NCBI GenBank assembly: GCA_965228625.1
Contig: OZ245829.1
Coordinates: 62,001-126,000 of the forward strand
DNA: 64,000 nucleotides
Direction of reading: 5' to 3'
Source: UBA2767 sp965228625
GTDB taxonomy: Bacteria; Pseudomonadota; Alphaproteobacteria; Rhizobiales; Methyloligellaceae
The position numbers were made by a program, and so were the translations under genes. The notes below the pieces were generated by a model. That model saw nothing but the letters and a program-made list of their open reading frames with translations. It ran no database searches and was not told where the DNA came from. Below are positions 58,575-64,000 of this stretch, piece after piece (position 1 is the stretch's first letter; each line of letters begins with the position of its first letter).

Positions 58575-58986
58575 CAGACGGTGCAAGAACGCAAAAAAGT
58601 GACACCTGCGGCTCTCGGTCCGCCATACCTCACAGACGGGGTTTCGCAAGCTGACCCGCTCCAATTTCTTTCGTATTTTCCGAGGCTTTTGTTGCAAACA
58701 TGCGACCAACGGGCGTGAGCCAGTATCAGCGGGCACGTCACGCAGATGTTCGGCAAGTTGTTGCATGGTTTTCATTCTAGTGACACGGGCGTCTGCCATC
58801 TAGAAACGCTTCACGTCACTGTTATATGGAAAGCGACGGAAAAACCCCCATATGTACGTTCGACCGGCGGTACCACTTGAGTATCCTTCCGCGTCCTCTT
58901 CGCGGCGCGTGCAAACCTTGACGATACCGAGGCGCTGACATACGAACCGGCGCTTGCCCGCCGGGCAAACTGAGGAGATGTTTTAA
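58575..58986. other. Gene-free stretch
   Basis: Between the DeoR promoter region and the secreted protein gene I see no protein-like frame with a ribosome site on either strand. The GAGGAG before 58987 belongs to the next gene. Confidence 0.5.
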
Positions 58987-59385
58987 ATGCGGTTCATTCC
59001 TGCGGCAGCAGTTGCGCTGGTGCTTGGCCTGGGCGTTGCAAGTAGCGCGGCCGAGGCCGCTTCGATTCTGGGCTCCTGGAGCGGGCGCGGCACCGTCAAG
59101 CTCAACACAGGTCAGGTCGAACCGGTGAGCTGCCGCGTGCGTTACGAGAAAGGCGACAACGCCGGCAGGACCTTCACGCTCAACGCCACATGTGCGGCGG
59201 CGGCCGGAACGTTTTCAATATACGGTCGGATTTCACAACGCGGCGCCAGCAGCTATCGCGGCGTCCTGTTTTCCGAACAATCGACAATGGCTGGAAATGT
59301 CGACATCACACTGCGCGGTAACAGCCACACTGCCCGCGTGCGCAACGACCGCGGCACCGGCCAGGTCACGCTCCGGCGGCGCTAA
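58987..59385 (+). CDS. Small secreted hypothetical protein, alphaproteobacterial type
   Basis: 132 residues from ATG 58987 (GAGGAG upstream), with a signal peptide ending AAEAAS. The mature part ILGSWSGRGTVKLNTGQVEPVSCRVRYEK with two cysteines and a final basic strand RGTGQVTLRRR is a common secreted family in Hyphomicrobiales without assigned function. Beta-rich, disulphide-bonded. Confidence 0.78.
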   Translation: MRFIPAAAVALVLGLGVASSAAEAASILGSWSGRGTVKLNTGQVEPVSCRVRYEKGDNAGRTFTLNATCAAAAGTFSIYGRISQRGASSYRGVLFSEQSTMAGNVDITLRGNSHTARVRNDRGTGQVTLRRR

Positions 59386-59438
59386 GCCGGCAACGGTTCA
59401 AGGCTTATCTGTTTGATCGCCCGACCTTCGTGGCCGCG

Positions 59439-59531
59439 TCAGTCATGGACGGTGAGTAGTAAAACCGTCCAGGTGAGGATGCCTGCCACATAGAAGGCGA
59501 GGACGAAGATGTTCCCTGCGTCTTCGCTCAT
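59439..59531 (-). CDS. Possible 30-residue single-pass membrane protein
   Basis: A short frame read from the sequence: MSEDAGNIFVLAFYVAGIL to TWTVLLLTVHD, one clean membrane helix with an acidic N-terminus. It has only a weak ribosome site (GGGGCC). Small membrane proteins of this sort are often missed; the call is tentative. Confidence 0.4.
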   Translation of the reverse strand: MSEDAGNIFVLAFYVAGILTWTVLLLTVHD

Positions 59532-59621
59532 GCTGGCCCCAGTTCGGCTTCGCAGCACGCAGGGTGGCTGTTTTTCCGGATATTCGCAAACCATGCGGCC
59601 GCATGGCGTCGTCTGAATGCG

Positions 59622-60734
59622 TCAGGCGACGGCCGCGCGAAGTTCGACATTGCGCTTGACCGACTGCGCGGCGAGCGCCACCGGCTCGAAGGCCCTCACC
59701 AGAGCGAGCTCCAGTTTGCCTTCCATGTCGAGCAGGATCTGGTACGCCTCCCCGGCCGGCAACGCCTCCTTGTAGGAGCGCTTGTCAATCAGTGCGGAGA
59801 AAATATCGACGATGGTCATAATCCGTACCGGGTCGCTGATGGCGCGTCCCGAAATGCCGTCCGGATACCCGCTTCCGTCGAGCAACTCGTGATGATGGCG
59901 CGCGATGTCGACCACCTCGTCACTGAAATGGGCATCGTCCAGCAGTATCTCGGCTCCCTGCGCCGCGTGCGTACGGATCTGTGTGAGTTCCGCCGCGCTC
60001 AGCTTTCCCGGTTTGTCGAGCAGTGAAATCGGCATCTTGACCTTGCCGACATCGTGCATCAGGGCGCCAACGCTGATCCGCTGCACGTCGGAGTCGCAGA
60101 ACCCGAGATGCATGGCAAACGCCGCGGCAAGTCCGGAAACGGTCATGCAGTGTCGATATGTATAACTGTTGTGCTGTTTCACGGCCTCAAGCCACAAAGC
60201 GATCGAGCTCTCTTTCAGGCTCTCGGCGAGCAGTTCGCTGGCACTGACCACCTGGGCCCGCGGCAGTGGCTGACCGGAGGCAACCGTCTCATAGAAGATG
60301 TCGTGAAGGGAGCTGACTTCCTCGGTAGCATTGACGACGAATTCGGGAACCTCGGGTGCGACGCCGACGGCGCCGATGCCCTGCGCCTGGGCGCGCATGG
60401 TGATCAGTTTGACCGCCTCGTTGCGTCGCGGCATCGCGGGAAATGTGAGGGCCGCGCCAAGCGCGTCGGCCTGGTAGGGTTCCGCGCGCGAGCTTCCGCG
60501 GATGACGAACACCTTCGCCAGACCGCGTTTCTGGTCGCGGAACTTGTCCTTGAATTCCTTGACGCTGTCCTGATCGGTGAGGTCGATATCGACCACGATC
60601 GGGGACAGTGCGTGTACGCGGGTCGGGCAGTAGTCTTCCAGCGCCATGAGCCGCATGGGCAGCCACTGACCGAGACGCTTCGCGGCGGGCTCCGACCGTT
60701 TTGGATCATCCGAAAGATAAAGAAATGTCATCAC
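59622..60734 (-). CDS. HD-GYP domain cyclic-di-GMP phosphodiesterase
   Basis: 370 residues. The C-terminal domain carries HCMTVSGLAAAFAMHLG, the HD pair in GALMHDVGKVKMP, IARHHHELLDGSGYPDGISG (GYP motif) and IVDIFSALIDKRSYK, the full metal and GYP set of an active enzyme. The N-terminal ~130 residues resemble a receiver-like domain (MTFLYLSDDPKRSEPAAKRLG; IVVDIDLTDQDSV), without an obvious phosphate-accepting triad. It lowers c-di-GMP and so affects motility versus biofilm. Monocistronic. Confidence 0.9.
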   Translation of the reverse strand: MMTFLYLSDDPKRSEPAAKRLGQWLPMRLMALEDYCPTRVHALSPIVVDIDLTDQDSVKEFKDKFRDQKRGLAKVFVIRGSSRAEPYQADALGAALTFPAMPRRNEAVKLITMRAQAQGIGAVGVAPEVPEFVVNATEEVSSLHDIFYETVASGQPLPRAQVVSASELLAESLKESSIALWLEAVKQHNSYTYRHCMTVSGLAAAFAMHLGFCDSDVQRISVGALMHDVGKVKMPISLLDKPGKLSAAELTQIRTHAAQGAEILLDDAHFSDEVVDIARHHHELLDGSGYPDGISGRAISDPVRIMTIVDIFSALIDKRSYKEALPAGEAYQILLDMEGKLELALVRAFEPVALAAQSVKRNVELRAAVA

Positions 60735-61052
60735 GCAACATCACCGGGTTGTTGAGTGGCCCAACGTAGACCAATGCATGGTTACAAGAATCTTCTAATT
60801 TTCCGTTTGGGCGGATGTCTAATTTTTCGTTGAATTGACGCGAACCGGCGGAAGACCGCAAATATCTGAAAAGATGGAAGGTTCTGGCTCGAGGTGGACG
60901 CGCCGTCCGCGGATTCCCGGCTGGCGGGACCCCGCCGGCCCTGTGTTAAGGACGTTCCGTTACCGTTTGCTAACGCTGATCCGTGCTGGATCGGCTTTCC
61001 GGTGCGCCGCACACGCGCCCTTCCCGTCAACGATTGAGCGGCTACACGGCCG
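60735..61052. other. Gene-free stretch
   Basis: 318 bp between the HD-GYP gene start and the hemerythrin gene end. The frames seen are arginine- or proline-rich shadows without ribosome sites; no gene is called. Confidence 0.5.
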
Positions 61053-61613
61053 TCAGGCGGCTGCGCTGCGCCACTTCTGGAACTGTTCGGAAAGGTTCTG
61101 GAACCGTTGCAGGGCTTGAGGCGTCGCGATCGGGTCGGCGAACTGGTTGATGGCATCGTCGAGCGCGTCCCAGTCCTCGTCCGTCAACCATCGCTCTGCG
61201 GCCGGGAAGAAGTAGCGTTCCTCCATGTCAATGTGGTGGCGCTCGCGCTCGATGAAGGACCGGGCGGAGAGAATGAACGTGGATCGGGTCATCGGGCTTG
61301 GATCGGTCATGAGGTCGGCCGTCGTGCGCGAGAAAGCGTGCAGCTCGCTGGACAGCTTGTCGTGCTCCTCGTCCAGCCCGAAAAACTCACCGTCCAGACC
61401 TTCAGCCCGCTCGCGCAGCCGCCGCAGCACGAGGTCTTCCTTCGGGTGGTGGTGCATGTCCGGAAAACTGCGAAAGTAGTCAACGATCTCGACAATCAGC
61501 TGAAGGTCCGGTTCACCGGTTTTCTCCAGCAGATCAACCTGGCGTTCGAGAAGATCGAGAAGAAAAGAAATACTGCGGTGCTCGTTGCGCAGTACGGTCA
61601 TTGTCTGGCTCAT
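61053..61613 (-). CDS. Hemerythrin domain-containing protein
   Basis: ATG 61613 starts MSQTMTVLRNEHRSISFLLDLLERQVDLL. The di-iron ligands are in place: EHRS, MHHHPKEDLVLRRL, LDEEHDKL and ERERHHIDMEERYFFPAAE. A four-helix bundle of 186 residues that binds oxygen, NO or iron, commonly linked to stress handling. It precedes the CBS protein in the opposite direction of reading, i.e. lies downstream of it on the same strand, 114 bp apart. Confidence 0.92.
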   Translation of the reverse strand: MSQTMTVLRNEHRSISFLLDLLERQVDLLEKTGEPDLQLIVEIVDYFRSFPDMHHHPKEDLVLRRLRERAEGLDGEFFGLDEEHDKLSSELHAFSRTTADLMTDPSPMTRSTFILSARSFIERERHHIDMEERYFFPAAERWLTDEDWDALDDAINQFADPIATPQALQRFQNLSEQFQKWRSAAA

Positions 61614-61727
61614 GGCATCCTCCCTGAGTTTTTTGACCAAGGAGACGACCGGACACGGCCGTTGGCCAGTCCGCCTATCGACGCTGCGACAAATTGGAGC
61701 GACCGCACCTTGCGTCGATGCGCGGCA

Positions 61728-62177
61728 CTATTCGCCTTTGCTGCCCTTGAGCTCTTCAATCGCGGTTTTCTGGTCGGCGATGATGCGCTTGACCAGGTCG
61801 CCGATTGAAACCATGCCGGCCAGCCGGTCGTCCTCCACGACAGGCAGATGACGGACGTGTTTCTCCGTCATGATTTCCAGGCATTCGGTGACCGTTCTGT
61901 CCGGCGTCACACAAATGACGTCGGCGGTCATGATGTCGCGTACCGGTGTTTCCGGTGACGTCTTCCCTTTGAGGATAACATTGCGCGTGTAGTCACGCTC
62001 GGTGATGATGCCGACGATTTTCTCGTCCTCCACGACAAGCAGCCCGCCGCAATCCTTGATCGACATCTTCGTCACGGCGTTGAACACGGAATCGTCCGGA
62101 TCGATATCCCAGACTTCACTGCCCTTCTCGTCCAGCAATTCGCGAATTGTTGTCGATGAGTCGGATGCGGTGCTCAT
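61728..62177 (-). CDS. CBS-domain pair protein
   Basis: 149 residues from ATG 62177 (MSTASDSSTTIRELLDEKG). Two CBS motifs: DDSVFNAVTKMSIKDCGGLLVVEDEKIVGIITERDYTR and PDRTVTECLEIMTEKHVRHLPVVEDDRLAGMVSIGDLVK. Such stand-alone pairs bind adenine nucleotides and act as energy or redox sensors. The C-terminal helix IIADQKTAIEELKGSKGE is typical. Likely cotranscribed with the hemerythrin gene. Confidence 0.92.
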   Translation of the reverse strand: MSTASDSSTTIRELLDEKGSEVWDIDPDDSVFNAVTKMSIKDCGGLLVVEDEKIVGIITERDYTRNVILKGKTSPETPVRDIMTADVICVTPDRTVTECLEIMTEKHVRHLPVVEDDRLAGMVSIGDLVKRIIADQKTAIEELKGSKGE

Positions 62178-63099
62178 ATGTCCCCCATCTCCGGTGAAAG
62201 CACACACCATGCGGCCGTTCCCGGCCCGCACATCAGTATAGGCGGCAATGCAGGTCATGCACGAGGATCATTCGAAAGCCGCGACCATCGGACGCTCGTC
62301 CTGAAAGAATATGCATTTTCTGGCTGTTGGCGCCTTCAAAGCGCAAAATCTGATGCCGGCGGACATGTCGGTGCGTTCGGTCCGACACGTCCGCCGGCGG
62401 GGGCCCGATTGATGTTCTTCGCTGCAGGGATATCCGGAGTGCGTTCAGATCCGGAAGCGAAAACAATCGGGTGTTATCGAGGCAATCGTCGCCTAGTGCC
62501 TGGTTCGCTTTACCTCTTCCAACCGGATGATCTCGGCGCTGTGTTTGCCGGAGTGCGCGGTGGCGCAGGGCGTGCGGCCCTTCGCCTGAGGCATATGGCC
62601 AATGGGCTCAAACCGGGGGTCATGGCTCGGAAGCGGATCGAGCCTCGCTGCCGCGGCATCGCGCGCCAGCGTCGCTCGGAAAATGAACAATTGTTTCATC
62701 AGCATCGGGACTTTACTCCATCTGGTGTTTGAAGAGCCCGAGGCCGCTGACCCTTCGTCTGCGATATATGTGGTAACGATCGCGCGAAATCGCCGTGGTA
62801 ATCAGCGAGGTAATTTCCGGTTCGGCCCCGAAGTTGCGAAAAAAAACCGCGCCGGCGTGTGGCAGTTGGCTGTGTGGCAACCGATCAGTTGGCAAATCTG
62901 CACCTTTCCTTTTTTCAGTTCCGACCGTGTGCATGTGCCGGAACTGATCGGCTACGTCCGGTTGGTCGCGCGAACGGCGCGAAAGGTTCAAAAAGGTCCG
63001 AGATCTTTTCCGGCGTCGGAGAAGGCGTGTTGGCGGCCATATTCACGGGAGGACGTGATATGACGGCGCTCCGGAATCCGAGCAGATGGAGAATGCCGT
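62178..63099. other. Gene-poor 0.9-kb stretch
   Basis: No confident gene. A minus-strand frame at 62493-62705 (MLMKQLFIFRATLARDAAAA; ribosome site GGAGTAAAG) could encode ~70 residues, and plus-strand frames extend through 62602-63063, but none shows family features. It may contain decayed sequence. Confidence 0.4.
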
Positions 63100-63510
63100 A
63101 TGACGCCCCCCGACCTGACGCCCAACCTCCCGAATGTCGTCGATGAAGTCCGTAGCCTTTTCGAACGTTACGAGACCGCCCTGGTCGACAAGGACGTGGA
63201 TGTGCTTGACGACACCTTCTGGCGCAGCCCCCACACCATTCGGTATGCCCTGCATGAGAACGGATACGGCTTTGACGAGATCCACAGGCATCGGGTCGGC
63301 CGGCCGGCCGGGCCCGGTATCAAGGAAAAGCGGTTGCGCCTGGAAATCCTGACGCTTGGGGAGGACTTCGCGACCGTGAACCTGGAATTCAAGGTGCGCG
63401 GCAAGGAGCTGGTGGGCCGGCAGAGCCAGACATGGGTGCGGTTTCCGGACGAGGGATGGAAAGTCGTTGCGGCGCACGTCTCAACGGTAAACAAGGAACC
63501 GCTTTGGTAA
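63100..63510 (+). CDS. AtzH-like / DUF3225 protein (HpxZ-type, SnoaL-like fold)
   Basis: 136 residues. VVDEVRSLFERYETALVDKDVDVLDDTFWRSPHTIRYALHENGYGFDEIHRHRVGR, then TLGEDFATVNLEFKVRG and GRQSQTWVRFPDEGWKVVAAHVS, is the DUF3225 pattern found in AtzH (1,3-dicarboxyurea deamidase accessory) and HpxZ (oxalurate catabolism). Such proteins often accompany amidase genes in purine or s-triazine degradation; no amidase lies in the visible part. Confidence 0.88.
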   Translation: MTPPDLTPNLPNVVDEVRSLFERYETALVDKDVDVLDDTFWRSPHTIRYALHENGYGFDEIHRHRVGRPAGPGIKEKRLRLEILTLGEDFATVNLEFKVRGKELVGRQSQTWVRFPDEGWKVVAAHVSTVNKEPLW

Positions 63511-63601
63511 GTCGCCGCGAGCCTTTGCTTGATTCGCTGTCCCTTCTTTCCAGTTACAATTTCAAACGTGCTGGTTAGCTTCCGAGCGCGACAGCTGAGT
63601 C

Positions 63602-64000
63602 CTAGAATGAGAGCGTATGGAGGAATGCAACGAGATTTTTGATCTCGTCATCGCTTAGCACGTTCGGCTGGACGCTCTCTGATCCCCATGCCTTGAGTCG
63701 CTTGTAGAATTCGGTACGTTCGACGAGCGTCATATTCTCGGTATCTATGTCTCGCAGCGGGTCGAAGTGGTAACGAATTGCGTCCCTCAGCCCTGCCACC
63801 GAACCTGAGTGCGAATATGGTGCTGTCTTCACAACATTATAGAGCGGTGGCGTCCGGAACTTGTACGTGTCTTGGCCTCTGAAAGTGACATTGAACCGGC
63901 CATAGTCGATCCCAAAACCGTTCTTGCCGAATCCCACTTGCGGAAACGGAATGGCGTGAAACTTGAGGTCACTGAAAAAGGGACCGTTGTGACAAATTGC
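63602..64000 (-). CDS. Diheme cytochrome c peroxidase (MauG-like), C-terminal part; cut by window edge
   Basis: Frame open to the right edge; the visible part starts with AICHNGPFFSDLKFHAIPFP, the C-H of the second haem-binding CxxCH with the conserved NGPxFSD context. YKFRTPPLYNVVKTAPYSHSGSVAGLRDAIRYHFDP and LSDDEIKNLVAFLHTLSF are the C-terminal signature of bacterial cytochrome c peroxidases and MauG relatives, which reduce peroxide or modify proteins in the periplasm. 5' end lies beyond 64000. Confidence 0.88.
   Translation of the reverse strand, partial: AICHNGPFFSDLKFHAIPFPQVGFGKNGFGIDYGRFNVTFRGQDTYKFRTPPLYNVVKTAPYSHSGSVAGLRDAIRYHFDPLRDIDTENMTLVERTEFYKRLKAWGSESVQPNVLSDDEIKNLVAFLHTLSF

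Noticed and set aside
62602..63063. Plus-strand frame of 153 residues in the gene-poor stretch
   Set aside because: Mixed composition, no ribosome site, no recognisable domain; left unannotated.
1..64000. CRISPR arrays, rRNA or tRNA genes
   Set aside because: No regularly spaced short repeats and no recognisable tRNA or rRNA stretch were found by eye; a covariance-model scan would be needed to exclude a tRNA at a cluster edge.

Overview
The window reads as chromosomal DNA from an alphaproteobacterium, most likely Hyphomicrobiales (Rhizobiales). The reasons are the generally high GC content, frequent ATGA/TGATG gene overlaps, and typical alphaproteobacterial families (DUF1127 beside a LysR regulator, a DeoR-controlled Ugp-like ABC operon, an HD-GYP protein, DUF3300/DUF2950). 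No species can be named from the sequence alone.

Layout. 1-17.1 kb is host sequence: a patatin-like lipase (cut by the left edge), a YHYH protein, a trypsin-like protease, DUF1127/LysR, an alpha/beta hydrolase, a CoA transferase coupled to a DsbA-like isomerase, a SulP-STAS-cNMP transporter, a TauD-type dioxygenase, a class III cyclase, an SRAP protein, and a tandem pair of secreted proteins. From 17.2 to 33.2 kb, almost all on the minus strand, lies the distal half of a short-tailed (podovirus-type) phage late operon. In transcription order it holds scaffold, DUF4043-type major capsid protein, tail adaptor (P22 gp4-like), tail hub (P22 gp10-like), a probable ejection protein, two collar-domain fibres, an endolysin and holin candidates. 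Small accessory genes interrupt it. From 33.4 to 45.0 kb there are ordinary host-type genes: VOC proteins, a CitE-like lyase, coiled-coil membrane proteins, a haloacid dehalogenase, DUF2950/DUF3300, a FAD oxidoreductase and a class III aminotransferase. From 45.0 to 50.7 kb the phage late operon reappears on the same strand with its proximal half: portal, terL, terS and tail-fibre-type proteins. A BrnTA toxin-antitoxin pair sits at its outer edge. 52.4-58.5 kb is a DeoR-regulated ABC transporter operon ending in an EEP-family phosphodiesterase. 58.9-64 kb holds a secreted protein, an HD-GYP phosphodiesterase, a hemerythrin protein, a CBS-domain protein, an AtzH-like protein and the end of a MauG-type cytochrome c peroxidase.

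The most interesting part is the split phage cluster. Head, packaging, tail and lysis genes are present and look intact, but no integrase, repressor or replication gene is visible, and about 12 kb of host genes lie between portal and scaffold. That resembles a domesticated, gene-transfer-agent-like element more than a fresh prophage (inference). Within it, the scaffold N-terminus and four small accessory proteins share a ten-residue peptide of the form [F/R]-[R/K/T]-[P/R]-x-x-[L/I]-[D/E]-[D/E]-[I/V]-L. The peptide lies near the N-terminus in four of the five and at the C-terminus in the other. It is a candidate capsid-targeting (cargo-loading) signal, comparable in concept to the T4 internal-protein signal. 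The accessory genes form small cassettes with plus-strand membrane-protein genes, one of them flanked by a 312-bp duplication of the tail-hub 3' end.
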